From assembly GCF_000971215.1 (NCBI RefSeq), contig NZ_BBMA01000007.1, positions 1-64,000 on the forward strand: a DNA stretch of 64,000 nt, written 5' to 3'. Positions within the stretch are counted from its first letter, which is position 1. Each line of letters begins with the position of its first letter. The DNA comes from Demequina silvatica. Lineage in GTDB: Bacteria; Actinomycetota; Actinomycetes; Actinomycetales; Demequinaceae. The notes beneath the pieces were generated by a model. That model was not told the DNA's origin. It searched no databases and worked only from the letters and a program-made list of their open reading frames with translations. The position numbers and the translations under genes were made by a program. This document shows, piece by piece, positions 8,922 through 18,947 of this stretch.

Positions 8922-9728
8922 ATGCGGCTGGACCGCGCGCTCGTCGCGCGCGGCCTGGCTCCGTCGCGCACCCGCGCGCAGGAGCTCATCGCGGCGGGGG
9001 CCGTCTCCGTCGACGGCGTGACCGCCGCCAAGGCGGCGCTCGAGGTGAGGGACGATGCGGTGGTCGAGGCCGTCGCGCCCGACCAGTACGTCTCGCGCGC
9101 GGCCCACAAGCTCCTCGGGGCCCTCGAGGCGTGCCCGGAGCTCGAGACGGCCGGCCGCATCGCGCTCGACGTCGGCGCCTCCACGGGCGGCTTCACCCAG
9201 GTCCTGCTCGAGCGGGGAGCGGCGCGCGTCCACGCCATCGACGTCGGCCACGGCCAGCTGGCGCCCGCCGTCGCCGCGGACGCCCGCGTCGTCGCCCGCG
9301 AGGGGCTCAACGCGCGCGAGCTCACCGTCGAGAGCCTGGGCGAGCGGCCCGACCTCGTGGTGGCGGACGTGTCCTTCATCTCGCTCACGCTTCTCGTCGC
9401 GCCCATCGTCGCGACCCTCGCCGAGCGCGCGGATCTGCTCCTCATGGTCAAGCCGCAGTTCGAGGTGGGGCGCGAGCGCCTGGGCCGCGGAGGCGTGGTC
9501 ACCAACCTCGACGACCGCGCGCGTGCGGTGATGTCGGTGGTGCGGTGCATGATGGACGCGGGTCTGGACATCCGTCGCATCGCCCGGTCGACCCTCCCGG
9601 GCCCGCACGGCAATGTGGAGTTCTTCGTGTGGGCGTCTCGGGCATGGCAGGCTGGTGGCGGACCCGAGCCGCTGGTAGAACCGCAGGTCAGGGCCGCGAT
9701 CATCGAGGAGACGGGAGGGACGCCGTGA
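8922..9728 (+). CDS. tlyA: TlyA family rRNA (cytidine-2'-O)-methyltransferase
   Basis: A 268-aa protein with an N-terminal S4 RNA-binding domain (about 1-60, MRLDRALVARGLAPSRTRAQ) and an FtsJ/RrmJ-type SAM methyltransferase domain starting at about 75. The SAM site is ALDVGASTGGFTQVLLERGA. In mycobacteria TlyA methylates C1409 of 16S and C1920 of 23S rRNA, and loss gives capreomycin resistance. The ATG is 2 nt after the previous stop. The end overlaps nadK by GTGA. Confidence 0.95.
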   Translation: MRLDRALVARGLAPSRTRAQELIAAGAVSVDGVTAAKAALEVRDDAVVEAVAPDQYVSRAAHKLLGALEACPELETAGRIALDVGASTGGFTQVLLERGAARVHAIDVGHGQLAPAVAADARVVAREGLNARELTVESLGERPDLVVADVSFISLTLLVAPIVATLAERADLLLMVKPQFEVGRERLGRGGVVTNLDDRARAVMSVVRCMMDAGLDIRRIARSTLPGPHGNVEFFVWASRAWQAGGGPEPLVEPQVRAAIIEETGGTP

Positions 9729-10588
9729 CGCGACGCATCCTCATCGTCACGCACCCGCATCGTCCCGAGGCGGCGGACGCCGCCGCCCTCGCCGCGGAGG
9801 CCCTCGCCGCCGACGGCGTCGCCACGTGCACGGACTTCCACGCGGGGGACAAGCCCATCGAGGCCGCGCTGGTGCTCGGCGGGGACGGCACCATCCTCCA
9901 CGCCGCCGACCTCACGCGCGGCACCGGGATCCCGCTGCTGGGAGTGAACCTGGGCCACGTGGGCTTCCTCGCGGAGTTCGAGCGGGACGACGTCGCGCAT
10001 GCGGCCCGCCGCCTCGCGGCCGGCGACTACGTGATCGAGGAGCGCGGCACCATCGACGTCGCCGTGACCTCGCCCGACGGCGTGCTGAGCACCGGCTGGG
10101 CGCTCAACGACGTCACCGTGGAACGTGCGAACCTCCGCACCACCATCGAGGTCGCGCTCGACATCGACGGCCGTCCGCTGTCGACCTTCGGCTGCGACGG
10201 CGTGGTGGTCGCCACCTCGACCGGTTCCACCGCGCACGCCTTCAGCGCGGGCGGGCCCGTGCTGTGGCCCGACGTGGACGCGCTGCTCGTGGTGCCCCTC
10301 GCGGCGCACGCGCTGTTCTCGCGCCCGCTCGTGGTGAGCCCGTCCTCCCGGGTCACGGTCGAGATCCTTGACCGGTCCTCGAGCGACGGCCAGGTGGTGC
10401 TCGACGGCGCGCGCGCGATCGACCTCGCCCGCGGCGGCCGCGTCGAGGTCACCCGCGGCTCGCAGACCGTGCGGCTCGCCCGCATGTCGGACGCCCCGTT
10501 CAGCGAGCGCCTGGTGCAGAAGTTCTCGCTGCCGGTCGACGGCTTCCGCGGCACCCGACCCGTCGCCGGGTGGGGAGCGGGGATCTGA
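9725..10588 (+). CDS. nadK: NAD kinase
   Basis: A 287-aa ATP-NAD kinase that makes NADP. The signature GGDGT is at residues 52-56. NDVTVER and ATSTGSTAHAFSAGGP are the conserved NAD-binding and catalytic segments. The GTG at 9725 overlaps the tlyA stop, so the long upstream extension of this frame is not used. It is followed 1 nt later by recN, a gene order conserved in actinobacteria. Confidence 0.95.
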   Translation: MTRRILIVTHPHRPEAADAAALAAEALAADGVATCTDFHAGDKPIEAALVLGGDGTILHAADLTRGTGIPLLGVNLGHVGFLAEFERDDVAHAARRLAAGDYVIEERGTIDVAVTSPDGVLSTGWALNDVTVERANLRTTIEVALDIDGRPLSTFGCDGVVVATSTGSTAHAFSAGGPVLWPDVDALLVVPLAAHALFSRPLVVSPSSRVTVEILDRSSSDGQVVLDGARAIDLARGGRVEVTRGSQTVRLARMSDAPFSERLVQKFSLPVDGFRGTRPVAGWGAGI

Positions 10589-10589
10589 C

Positions 10590-12272
10590 GTGCTCCACGA
10601 GCTCGCCATCGAGAACCTGGGCGTGATCGAGTCCGCCCGCGTCGACCTGGGACCCGGCCTCACCTGCGTGACCGGTGAGACAGGCGCGGGCAAGACCATG
10701 GTGCTGACCGGCCTGGGTCTCATCACCGGCTCGAAGAGCATCCCCGCGACCGTGCGCACCGGCGCCGAGGCGGCGCTGGCGGAGGCCGTGGTCGACGTCG
10801 AGCCCGGCTCCTGGCCCGCCGCCCGCCTCGAGGAGGCGGGCGCGAGCCTCGACGACGACGGCACCGTGATCGTGTCCCGCACGGTGGGCGCCACCACGCG
10901 TTCGCGCACCGTCGTGGGCGGCCGCACGGTCCCGCAGGCCGTGCTCGCCGAGGTCGCCGAGCACTGGGTCACCGTCCATGGCCAGAGCGATCAGGCACGC
11001 CTGCGCTCGTCGGCGGAGCAGCGCGCGATCCTCGACGGCTTCGCGGGGCACGATGCCCTGGTCGCCTCGTACGCGCGGGCGTGGGAGTCCTGGCGTGAGG
11101 CCCGCAGGGAGCTCGAGGCCATGGAGTCCGGCGCCGAGGCGGCGCGGCTCGAGGCGGCACGTATGCGTGACGACCTCGACGCGATCGACGCCGTCGATCC
11201 GCAGCCGGGCGAGGACGCGGCGCTCGCCGCTCAGATCGAGGTGCTCGAGCACTCCGAGGCCGTCCGCGCGGGAGTGGCCGGCGCGCGCGAGGCCATCGAC
11301 GGCGACGCGGAGGTCACCCTGGTGGTGGCGGCCGAGGCGGCACGGCGCGCGCTCGGCGACGCGGCCCGCCACGATCCCGAGCTCGAGGCGCTCGAGTCGA
11401 GGCTTGCGGAGGTGGCGTACGGCGCCGCCGACATCGCGCACGAGCTGTCCTCCTACCTCGACCGCATGGACGCCGACCCCGCCCGGCTCGAGACGCTGCA
11501 GTCGCGCCGCGCGGACCTCAACGCGCTCATGCGCCGGATCGGCGCGGATCTGGACGGCGTGCTCGCCTACCGCGAGCGTGCCGCGGCCGCGGTTGCGCAG
11601 GACGACTCGTGGGACCAGACCCTGGTGGCGCGCCGCGACGCGGAGCGGGACGCGCGCGCCCGCCTCGAGGGGCTGGCGGCGGACCTCACCGCGAGCCGCC
11701 GCGCCGCCGCGGACCGGCTGTCCGCCGAGGTCGATTCCGAGCTGGACGGGCTCGCGATGCCGGAAGCCGAGTTCCGCGTCGGGCTGCGCCGGTCCGAGCC
11801 CCGCGCGACCGGAGCCGACGACGTCGAGATGACCCTGGCCTCGCACCCGGGCGCCCCGCACCGCCCCGTCGCGCAGGCTGCCTCCGGCGGCGAGCTGTCG
11901 CGCATCATGCTCGCGATCGAGGTGGCGCTCGCGCGTCACGCCGTCACGCCCGGCCACACGTTCGTGTTCGACGAGGTCGACGCGGGCGTCGGCGGCAAGG
12001 CCGCCATCGCGGTGGGCCGCCGCCTCGCGGAGCTCGCCCGCACCCACCAGGTGCTGGTGGTGACGCACCTCGCGCAGGTCGCCGCGCACGCCGACAGGCA
12101 CGTGGTGGTGGCCAAGGCCACGGACGGCTCGGTGACCCGCTCCCAGGTGCACGAGGTGGCGGGGGAGGACCGCGTCGAGGAGCTCGCGCGCCTGCTCTCC
12201 GGGCACGAGGGATCGAAGACCGCACTCGCCCACGCACGTGAGCTGCTGGAGGCCTCGCGCGTGGCACCATAG
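10590..12272 (+). CDS. recN: DNA repair protein RecN
   Basis: A 560-aa SMC-like ATPase for double-strand break repair. Walker A GETGAGKT is at 29-36. A long coiled coil rich in Ala, Glu and Arg fills about 160-360. The C-terminal lobe has the signature QAASGGELSRIMLAIEVAL and Walker B FVFDEVDAGVGG. The GTG start at 10590 follows the nadK stop by 1 nt. I see no LexA box directly upstream, so any SOS control would have to come from the operon promoter. Confidence 0.95.
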   Translation: MLHELAIENLGVIESARVDLGPGLTCVTGETGAGKTMVLTGLGLITGSKSIPATVRTGAEAALAEAVVDVEPGSWPAARLEEAGASLDDDGTVIVSRTVGATTRSRTVVGGRTVPQAVLAEVAEHWVTVHGQSDQARLRSSAEQRAILDGFAGHDALVASYARAWESWREARRELEAMESGAEAARLEAARMRDDLDAIDAVDPQPGEDAALAAQIEVLEHSEAVRAGVAGAREAIDGDAEVTLVVAAEAARRALGDAARHDPELEALESRLAEVAYGAADIAHELSSYLDRMDADPARLETLQSRRADLNALMRRIGADLDGVLAYRERAAAAVAQDDSWDQTLVARRDAERDARARLEGLAADLTASRRAAADRLSAEVDSELDGLAMPEAEFRVGLRRSEPRATGADDVEMTLASHPGAPHRPVAQAASGGELSRIMLAIEVALARHAVTPGHTFVFDEVDAGVGGKAAIAVGRRLAELARTHQVLVVTHLAQVAAHADRHVVVAKATDGSVTRSQVHEVAGEDRVEELARLLSGHEGSKTALAHARELLEASRVAP

Positions 12273-12277
12273 CGGCC

Positions 12278-13408
12278 ATGACCGCCGCCACCACCGCCAT
12301 CTCCGGCCCCGCGCGGGTCGACTCGTCGCCGCTCGCGCTGGCGCGGCGTCTCCAGCCCGGCGACGTGGCGATCGTGGATGCGCTGGACCTCGACAAGCGC
12401 GCCGCCGCGGCCCTCGCGGCACGCCGGCCCGCGGCCGTCATCAACGCGCAGGCCTGCATCTCGGGCCGCCTCCCGACCACCGGCGCGCTGGTGCTGCTCG
12501 AGGCCGGCATCCCGGTGGTGGAGTCCGCCGGCCAGGACGTGCTCGCGTTCCGCGACGGCGCCCAGGTCACCGTCGAGGGCGACAGCGTCGCCGGGGCGGG
12601 ACGCGTGGCCGCGGACGGCACGCGGCTCACCCTCGAGGATGTCGAGCACCGCATCCGCGTCGCCGACCAGGACCTCCACGTCCACGTCGCCTCCTTCACC
12701 GCGACCGCGCTCGACCTTCTGGGCCGTGACGCGGAGCTGCTGCTCGACGGGATCGGGCTGCCCGAGCTCCGCCTCCCCGTCGACGGGCGTCCCGTCATCG
12801 TGGTGACGCCCCGCTTCTCCGGAGACGACGAGACGCTCGCCCGCCTCGCCCGCGAGCGGCGGCCCATCGTGATCGGCGTCGCCGAGGGCGCGGACGCCGC
12901 GCGCGCCGCGGGGCTCAACCCGCGCATCGTCCTCGGGGACATCGACGCCGTGGGGGAGGACGTGCTGCGCCGCGCCGCCCAGGTGATCGTCCACGACCCG
13001 GCCGGCCGCGACGCGGGCCTCGCCCGCGCCCAGGCGATCGGGCTCAGCCACGACGACTGCGACGCGAGCCTCGCGAGCGAGGACGTCGCGCTGCTCGCGG
13101 CGCACGCGGCCGGGGCGTCCGTGGTGATCGTCGCGGGCGGCCGCGACGGGCTGCTCGACTACGTGGAGGACCGCTCGACTGCGGGCGCCGGTGCGCTGCT
13201 GTCGCGCCTGGTCGCGAGCGGATCGGTCGTCGACGCGGCAGTCCTGCCCGCCGTCTACCGTCATCGCTACAGCGCGTGGACCGCGTGGGGGGCGCTCGGC
13301 CTGGCGGCCGCGGCGCTGCTGCTCGCCGCGTGGGGAACGCCCGAGGGGCACGACGCGCTGGCCGGGGCATGGACCTGGCTCGCCGACACGGTGGGGGGCG
13401 GGGCATGA
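12278..13408 (+). CDS. steA: SteA-like cell-division/envelope protein (Rv1697-like)
   Basis: A 376-aa protein with a large cytoplasmic domain related to thiamine pyrophosphokinases (IVLGDIDAVGEDVL, VIVAGGRDGLLDYVEDRS) and one C-terminal membrane helix (GALGLAAAALLLAAW, about 345-360). In Corynebacterium glutamicum, SteA acts with SteB in septation and cell-wall integrity. It starts 5 nt after recN and overlaps the next gene by ATGA, consistent with a SteA-SteB pair. Confidence 0.85.
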   Translation: MTAATTAISGPARVDSSPLALARRLQPGDVAIVDALDLDKRAAAALAARRPAAVINAQACISGRLPTTGALVLLEAGIPVVESAGQDVLAFRDGAQVTVEGDSVAGAGRVAADGTRLTLEDVEHRIRVADQDLHVHVASFTATALDLLGRDAELLLDGIGLPELRLPVDGRPVIVVTPRFSGDDETLARLARERRPIVIGVAEGADAARAAGLNPRIVLGDIDAVGEDVLRRAAQVIVHDPAGRDAGLARAQAIGLSHDDCDASLASEDVALLAAHAAGASVVIVAGGRDGLLDYVEDRSTAGAGALLSRLVASGSVVDAAVLPAVYRHRYSAWTAWGALGLAAAALLLAAWGTPEGHDALAGAWTWLADTVGGGA

Positions 13409-14283
13409 GCGACGGCCGCACCCGGCTGGTGTCCGCGGCCGCCGGCGTGGCGGTGCTCGCGATCGGCGTGGTGCTCGGCTCCGGGCCGCTGCGCGCGGCG
13501 TTGCTGGGAGAGACCGGCGATCGCCTCGACCAGCTCGAGGGCGACATCGCGGTGGCCCAGGAGTCCGCGGAGGCCGCCGAGGAGCGCGCGTCCACGTCGA
13601 GCGCGTACGTCGACGCGACCGCACCGACGCTGCTCATCGGGCTGCTGCCCGAGACCCAGGTGGTGGTGGTCGCCGCGCCCGGCGCGCCCGCCGAGGCGCT
13701 CGAGGCCGTCGAGGGTCGGCTGCCGCTGGCCGGCGCCGTCACCGCAGGCTCGGTGGCGCTGGGCGACGGCTGGGACGAGGACTCCACCTCGGAGTTCCGC
13801 GGCGCCCTCGCGGACCAGGTGGCGCCCTCGCTCGTGGGCGTCGACGCGGTCGAGACCGGGGAGCTGCTCGCGCACGCGTTCGTGCAGGGCGCCACCGGCG
13901 CCGCGCCCACCGGCGCGGACCCGACCGAGGTCGGAGCGGCCGGCACGGACCGCGGCGCGGTCCTCTGGGACCTGCTTGAGCAGGCCGACCTCGCGACCGG
14001 CGTGCCCGCCACCGCCGCGGACGCGATCATCCTGGTGGCCGGACGCGAGGAGGCGACCGCGTCCCTCGCGGCCGCCTTCGCGGCCTACGACGCCCCCGTC
14101 ACCGTGGTCGGCTCGCCCGCCGCCATCCAGGGAGAGACCAGGCGCGATGATGTGGCGACCGTCGCATCGTCCGACTGGATCCTGGGGTCCGTGACGGCCG
14201 TCGCGACCGTGTCCGAGACCCTCACCGGGGTGCTCCCGCACTACCGCGACGGAGAGGTTCCTGCGGTTCTGGGCGTTTCCTGA
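13405..14283 (+). CDS. SteB/MctB family membrane-anchored protein (Rv1698-like)
   Basis: A 292-aa protein with an N-terminal membrane helix ([22 protein letters not shown], about 8-30), a short coiled coil ([22 protein letters not shown]) and an extracytoplasmic domain. The family is annotated either as copper transport protein MctB (M. tuberculosis Rv1698) or as the SteA partner SteB (corynebacteria). The position after steA favours the SteB role. Start ATG 13405 lies inside the steA stop. Confidence 0.85.
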   Translation: MSDGRTRLVSAAAGVAVLAIGVVLGSGPLRAALLGETGDRLDQLEGDIAVAQESAEAAEERASTSSAYVDATAPTLLIGLLPETQVVVVAAPGAPAEALEAVEGRLPLAGAVTAGSVALGDGWDEDSTSEFRGALADQVAPSLVGVDAVETGELLAHAFVQGATGAAPTGADPTEVGAAGTDRGAVLWDLLEQADLATGVPATAADAIILVAGREEATASLAAAFAAYDAPVTVVGSPAAIQGETRRDDVATVASSDWILGSVTAVATVSETLTGVLPHYRDGEVPAVLGVS

Positions 14284-14307
14284 GACGCACCCGGGACTCA
14301 CGGCTGT

Positions 14308-14313
14308 TAGAGT
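14308..14313 (+). promoter_or_regulatory. -10 box TAGAGT before pyrG
   Basis: TAGAGT ends 8 nt before GTG 14322. No ribosome-binding site precedes that GTG, so a leaderless pyrG mRNA is likely. No clear -35 box is visible. Confidence 0.4.
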
Positions 14314-14321
14314 TGAAGCCC

Positions 14322-16010
14322 GTGGAGCGAACGCGATTCTCGTCCGGTACGGACCATGTCACCCGTCAGATCTTTGTCACCGGAGGCGTCGTGTCCTCCC
14401 TCGGGAAGGGCCTGACGGCATCCAGCCTCGGCCGCCTTCTCCGGTCGCGCGGACTGCGCGTCACCATGCAGAAGCTCGATCCCTACCTCAACGTGGACCC
14501 GGGCACCATGAACCCGTTCCAGCACGGCGAGGTGTTCGTCACGGATGACGGCGCGGAGACCGACCTCGACATCGGCCACTACGAGCGCTTCCTCGACGTG
14601 GAGCTGTCCGCCGCGTCGAACGTCACCACCGGCCAGGTGTACTCGCAGGTGATCGCCAAGGAGCGCCGCGGCGAGTACCTGGGCGACACCGTGCAGGTCA
14701 TCCCGCACATCACGGACGAGATCAAGCGCCGCATGCGCCAGCAGGCCGGCCCGAACGTCGACGTCATCATCACCGAGATCGGCGGCACGGTGGGCGACAT
14801 CGAGTCGCAGCCGTTCCTCGAGGCCGCCCGTCAGGTGCGCCACGACGTGGGCCGTGACAACGTCTTCTTCCTGCACGTCTCGCTGGTGCCGTACATCGGC
14901 CCGTCGGGCGAGCAGAAGACCAAGCCCACGCAGCACTCGGTGGCCGCGCTGCGCTCGATCGGCATCCAGCCCGACGCGCTGGTGCTGCGGTCGGACCGCG
15001 AGGTGCCCACCTCGGTCAAGAACAAGGTCGCGCTCATGTGCGACGTCGAGCCCGCCGCCGTGGTCAACGCGATCGACGCGCCCAGCATCTACGACATCCC
15101 CAAGGTGCTCCACGCCGAGGGCCTCGACGCGTACGTGGTGCGCCGCCTCGACCTGCCGTTCCACGACGTCGAGTGGGGCGCCTGGAACGACGTCCTCAAG
15201 CGGGTGCACAAGCCCGCCAAGGACGTCGAGATCGCACTGGTCGGCAAGTACATCGACCTGCCCGACGCCTACCTGTCGGTGACCGAGGCGCTGCGCGCCG
15301 GCGGCTTCCACCACAACACCCGCGTCCGCATCCGCTGGGTCGCCTCCGACCGCTGCCAGACCCCGCAGGGCGCCCAGGAGGCGCTGGGCGGCGTCGACGG
15401 CGTGCTGGTGCCCGGCGGCTTCGGCGTGCGTGGCGTGGACGGCAAGATCGGCGCGCTGCGCTGGGCCCGCGAGAACCAGGTCCCCACGCTCGGCATCTGC
15501 CTGGGCCTGCAGACCATGGTGATGGAGTACGCGCGCAACGTGCTGGGCCTCGAGGGCGCGTCCTCGTCGGAGTTCGACCCCGACACGCAGCACCCCGTGG
15601 TCGCGACCATGGAGGAGCAGCTCGAGATCGTCGAGGGCAAGGGCGACCTGGGCGGCACCATGCGCCTGGGCGAGTACCCCGCGCTGCTCAAGGAGGGCTC
15701 CGTGGTGGCCGCCACCTACGGCGCCACCACCGTGGGCGAGCGTCACCGCCACCGCTACGAGGTGAACAACGCGTACCGCGCGCAGCTCGAGGAGGCCGGC
15801 CTGGTGGTGTCGGGCGAGAGCCCCGACCGCTCGCTCGTCGAGTTCGTCGAGCTCCCGCGCGAGGCGCACCCGTACTACGTCTCCACGCAGGCGCACCCCG
15901 AGTTCCTGTCGCGTCCGACCAAGGCGCACCCGCTGTTCGCCGGCCTCATCGGCGCGGCGATCGAGCGCCAGGAGGGCGCCACGGCCCCGGCGGACGCCGC
16001 GACCGTCTGA
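14322..16010 (+). CDS. pyrG: CTP synthase
   Basis: A 562-aa glutamine-dependent CTP synthase that makes CTP from UTP. The synthetase domain begins [20 protein letters not shown] (P-loop) and includes [20 protein letters not shown]. The C-terminal class I glutaminase domain has the oxyanion region VPGGFGVRG, nucleophile Cys near 392 ([10 protein letters not shown]), and a His-Pro-Glu segment near the end (AHPEFLSRP). The start is uncertain: GTG 14322 is preferred over TTG 14313 because of promoter spacing. The stop overlaps the next start (TGATG). Confidence 0.97.
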   Translation: MERTRFSSGTDHVTRQIFVTGGVVSSLGKGLTASSLGRLLRSRGLRVTMQKLDPYLNVDPGTMNPFQHGEVFVTDDGAETDLDIGHYERFLDVELSAASNVTTGQVYSQVIAKERRGEYLGDTVQVIPHITDEIKRRMRQQAGPNVDVIITEIGGTVGDIESQPFLEAARQVRHDVGRDNVFFLHVSLVPYIGPSGEQKTKPTQHSVAALRSIGIQPDALVLRSDREVPTSVKNKVALMCDVEPAAVVNAIDAPSIYDIPKVLHAEGLDAYVVRRLDLPFHDVEWGAWNDVLKRVHKPAKDVEIALVGKYIDLPDAYLSVTEALRAGGFHHNTRVRIRWVASDRCQTPQGAQEALGGVDGVLVPGGFGVRGVDGKIGALRWARENQVPTLGICLGLQTMVMEYARNVLGLEGASSSEFDPDTQHPVVATMEEQLEIVEGKGDLGGTMRLGEYPALLKEGSVVAATYGATTVGERHRHRYEVNNAYRAQLEEAGLVVSGESPDRSLVEFVELPREAHPYYVSTQAHPEFLSRPTKAHPLFAGLIGAAIERQEGATAPADAATV

Positions 16011-16636
16011 TGATCGAGGACGTCCCCGGCGCGCGGCCGGTCGTCGAGACGCGCCTGGCCTTCGAGGGCAAGGTGTGGAACGTGCGATCGGACCGCGTCG
16101 ACCTGGGGGAGTCCGGTCAGGTCCAGCGCGACTACATCCATCACACCGGCGCGGTCGGCGTGATGGCGCTCAACGAGGCGGGCGAGGTGTTCCTGGTCCG
16201 GCAGTACCGTCATCCGGTGCGCGCCGAGACGTGGGAGCCCCCCGCCGGCCTGCTCGACCTGCGCGACGAGCCGCCGGTCGAGGCCGCCGCGCGCGAGCTG
16301 TTCGAGGAGGCGGACCTGCGGGCCGCCCGCTGGGACACGCTGGTCGACTTCATGACCTCGCCGGGAGGGTCCTCGGAGGGCATCCGCATGTTCCTCGCGC
16401 GCGACCTCACCGCGGTGCCCGAGGCCGAGCGCTTCGAGCGCCACGAGGAGGAGCGCGACATGGAGGGCCGCTGGGTCCCCCTCGCGGACATCCTCGCGTC
16501 CATCTGGGCCGGCACGGCGCAGAGCCCGTCGCTCGTGGTGGGCGCGCTGGCGCTCGACGCGGCGTTGCGGTCCGATGGTGCGACCCTCCGCCCGGCCGAC
16601 GCGCCCTGGCGACGTCCGCCGTCGCTGCTCGACTGA
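16010..16636 (+). CDS. Nudix hydrolase, ADP-ribose pyrophosphatase type (Rv1700-like)
   Basis: A 208-aa protein with a Nudix box GLLDLRDEPPVEAAAREL followed by FEEADL (about 75-98). One residue more than the canonical spacing lies in the first loop, as is usual in the actinobacterial ADP-ribose pyrophosphatase group. The expected reaction is hydrolysis of ADP-ribose to AMP and ribose 5-phosphate. It is translationally coupled to pyrG. In M. tuberculosis xerD follows at this point; here the block ends and ilvA converges from the other strand. Confidence 0.9.
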   Translation: MIEDVPGARPVVETRLAFEGKVWNVRSDRVDLGESGQVQRDYIHHTGAVGVMALNEAGEVFLVRQYRHPVRAETWEPPAGLLDLRDEPPVEAAARELFEEADLRAARWDTLVDFMTSPGGSSEGIRMFLARDLTAVPEAERFERHEEERDMEGRWVPLADILASIWAGTAQSPSLVVGALALDAALRSDGATLRPADAPWRRPPSLLD

Positions 16637-16655
16637 GGCGCGGCCGGGCCGCGCG

Positions 16656-17885
16656 TCAGCCCGCGACCTGCGGCGCGAACCCCGCGCCGCGCAGCGCCTC
16701 GAGCACCTGCTCCTGATGGTTCGGGCCGCGCGTCTCGACGCTCACCTGCAGCACCACGTCGTTGAGCGTGAGCCCCAGGTCGTGGCGCGTGTGCAGCACC
16801 TCGATCACATTCGCGCCCACGTGCGCGAGCAGCTCCGAGACGCGCGCGAGCTGGCCGGGACGGTCGGGGAGCGGGATGCGCAGCGTCATGTAGCGCCCCG
16901 ACGCCACCAGGCCGTGCGCGACGATGCGCTGCAGCAGCAGGGGATCGATGTTGCCGCCCGAGACCAGCGCCACGGTGGGCCCGGTCGCCTCGATGAGGCC
17001 CGCCTGGATCGCGGCCACGGGTGCCGCGCCCGCGGGCTCGACCACCAGCTTGGTGCGCTCGAGGAGGGTGAGCACGGCGCGCGCGAGGTGGTCCTCGTCG
17101 ACCGTCACCACCGCGTCCACCAGCTCCTGCACCAGGGGGAACGTGTGCTCGCCGGGGCGGACCACCGCGATTCCGTCCGCGATGGTGCCGCCGCGCTCGA
17201 TGGTGACGGGACGGCCCGCCGCGAGCGACGGGGGGAACGATGCGGTGGCCGAGGCCTGCACACCGACCACCTTCACCTGGCGTCCGGCCGCAGCGGCGCG
17301 CGCCTTCGCGGCGACGGCCACGCCGGCGATGAGACCGCCGCCGCCGACGGGCACGATGATGGTCGCGGCGTCGGGGACCTCGTCGAGGATCTCGAGCCCG
17401 ATGGTGCCCTGGCCCGCGATCACGTCGGGGTGGTCGAACGGGTGGATCATCACGGCGCCGGTGCGCGCGGCGTGCTCGGCGGCGAGCACCAGGCACTCCT
17501 CGACGGTCGCGCCGTCCGTCACCACCGTCGCGCCGTAGCCCTTGGTCGCGAGGAGCTTGGGCACGGGCGCGCCCAGCGGCATGAAGATGGTCGCGTCGAC
17601 GCCCAGCTGCTGCGCGGCGAACGCGACGCCCTGCGCGTGGTTGCCCGCCGAGGCCGCGACCACGCCGCGCGCACGCTCCTCGGGGGTGAGCCGCGACAGC
17701 CGGTACGTGGCGCCGCGCAGCTTGAACGACCCGGTGCGCTGGAGGTTCTCCAGCTTCATGTACGTGGGGACGCCCAGCAGCTCGGTCAGGTAGGACGCGT
17801 GGTCCACCGGGGTGCGCTGCGCCACGCCCGCGAGGACCCGCGCCGCGTCCTCGACGTGGCTGAGCGTGACCTCGCGCGCGCTCAT
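16656..17885 (-). CDS. ilvA: Threonine ammonia-lyase (threonine dehydratase)
   Basis: A 409-aa PLP enzyme that converts threonine to 2-oxobutanoate, the first step of isoleucine synthesis. The PLP lysine is K55 (TGSFKLRGA). The glycine-rich phosphate loop is VPVGGGGLIAG. A C-terminal ACT domain (about 325-409, LRIPLPDRPGQLARVSELLA) suggests allosteric control; the short length with a single ACT domain resembles TdcB-type catabolic enzymes, so biosynthetic versus catabolic use is open. It is coupled to ctaA (TGATG). Confidence 0.92.
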   Translation of the reverse strand: MSAREVTLSHVEDAARVLAGVAQRTPVDHASYLTELLGVPTYMKLENLQRTGSFKLRGATYRLSRLTPEERARGVVAASAGNHAQGVAFAAQQLGVDATIFMPLGAPVPKLLATKGYGATVVTDGATVEECLVLAAEHAARTGAVMIHPFDHPDVIAGQGTIGLEILDEVPDAATIIVPVGGGGLIAGVAVAAKARAAAAGRQVKVVGVQASATASFPPSLAAGRPVTIERGGTIADGIAVVRPGEHTFPLVQELVDAVVTVDEDHLARAVLTLLERTKLVVEPAGAAPVAAIQAGLIEATGPTVALVSGGNIDPLLLQRIVAHGLVASGRYMTLRIPLPDRPGQLARVSELLAHVGANVIEVLHTRHDLGLTLNDVVLQVSVETRGPNHQEQVLEALRGAGFAPQVAG

Positions 17886-18787
17886 CAGGCCGCCGTGTCG
17901 CGCGCCGTGAGGCGGAAGAACGCCGAGTGGGCCGCGGTGAGCACCGCCGCGCCGAAGAGGTGGAAGCCCACGATCAGCGCGGGCAGCCCGGTGAAGTACT
18001 GGACGTAGCCGATCGCGCCCTGCGCGAGCGTCACGCCGGCGAGCACCCAGAAGGACAGCCGCGCCTCGTCGCGGTCGCCCGCGCTCACGTCGCGGCGGAT
18101 GCGCCAGCCGATCCACACCAGCAGCGCGCAGAACGCCCACACGGTGAGGGCGTGCGCCTTCGCGACACCCACGGGGTCGAGCGCGAGGCGCTCCGTGGCC
18201 TCCGCGTCTCCCGAGTGCGGTCCGGCGCCGGTGGTGAGCGCGCCGAGCACGAGCAGGACCACGAGCAGCCCCGCGGACACCCATCGCTCGACCGCGAGGG
18301 AGCCGCCCACGCGGCCGCGCGCACCGCGGTAGCGCAACGCGAAGCGCACCGAGTACCAGACCAGCGCGAGGCTCAGAAGCATGTGGGGCGCGACCACCAG
18401 GGGATGGAGCTCGACCAGCACCGTGATGCCGCCCAGCACGGCCTGTGCGATGACGCCCAGCGCGGGGACCAGGCCCCACCACTTGAGCTCGGGACGCGTG
18501 CGCCACACCGCGATCGCCATGGCGACGGCCACGATGAGCAGGAGGCCGGTGAGCGTCCGGTTCCCGAACTCGATGAACGGGTGGATCGACGTCGCGTCGT
18601 GGCGCGTGGGCGTGAACTGTCCGGGCTCGCACTGCGGCCACGTCGAGCAGCCCAGGCCGGACCCGGTGAGGCGCACCGCGCCGCCGGTGACGATGATGCC
18701 CGCCTGCGTCGCGATGTTGGCCAGGGTGAGGCCCCGCGCAATGCGGTAGCCCAGGGTGGACCGGGTCAGTTCGGTGGTGCTCGACAC
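17885..18787 (-). CDS. ctaA: Heme A synthase, COX15/CtaA family
   Basis: A 300-aa membrane protein with about eight helices that oxidises heme O to heme A for cytochrome c oxidase. Conserved histidines occur in HPFIEFGNRTLTG, HPLVVAPHMLLS, KAHALTVWAF and GFHLFGAAVL. A Cys pair (GLGCSTWPQCEPG) lies in the first outer loop. GTG 18787 was chosen over the upstream ATG at 18859 because it is where homologues begin, and because a -10 box sits 6 nt before it. A SURF1 oxidase-assembly gene lies elsewhere in the window. Confidence 0.9.
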   Translation of the reverse strand: MSSTTELTRSTLGYRIARGLTLANIATQAGIIVTGGAVRLTGSGLGCSTWPQCEPGQFTPTRHDATSIHPFIEFGNRTLTGLLLIVAVAMAIAVWRTRPELKWWGLVPALGVIAQAVLGGITVLVELHPLVVAPHMLLSLALVWYSVRFALRYRGARGRVGGSLAVERWVSAGLLVVLLVLGALTTGAGPHSGDAEATERLALDPVGVAKAHALTVWAFCALLVWIGWRIRRDVSAGDRDEARLSFWVLAGVTLAQGAIGYVQYFTGLPALIVGFHLFGAAVLTAAHSAFFRLTARDTAA

Positions 18788-18793
18788 CCGACA

Positions 18794-18799
18794 ATCGTA
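18794..18799 (-). promoter_or_regulatory. -10 box TACGAT of ctaA-ilvA
   Basis: Read on the minus strand, TACGAT is followed by 6 nt and then the GTG of ctaA at 18787. This is the leaderless arrangement seen at many genes in this window. Confidence 0.45.
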
Positions 18800-18864
18800 G
18801 GGCCGCCGCGGGCACAGAACGGCCCGCCGACGCGTTGTGGACAAGGGTGACCGCCGCATCGTCC

Positions 18865-18883
18865 CGAGGTAAGGCTCGCCTTG
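18865..18883. promoter_or_regulatory. Possible IdeR/DtxR iron box upstream of suf operon
   Basis: The 19-bp stretch centred on AAGGCTCGCCTT matches the IdeR/DtxR consensus (TWAGGTTAGSCTAACCTWA) at 13 of 19 positions and holds a perfect AAGGC/GCCTT inverted repeat. Iron control of suf genes is biologically plausible. The match is imperfect. Confidence 0.35.
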
Positions 18884-18927
18884 CTTGCGCCCTTCTTTTT
18901 AATGAACCAAAATGTTTGTAAATACGT

Positions 18928-18947
18928 CGCAGCCGCTGTCGGCTGCG
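18928..18947. promoter_or_regulatory. 8-bp hairpin in the sufR leader
   Basis: CGCAGCCG and CGGCTGCG form a perfect 8-bp inverted repeat with loop CTGT, 25 bp before sufR. An AT-rich patch (18895-18922) lies just upstream and likely holds the promoter. It could be an operator for SufR or an RNA hairpin. Confidence 0.45.
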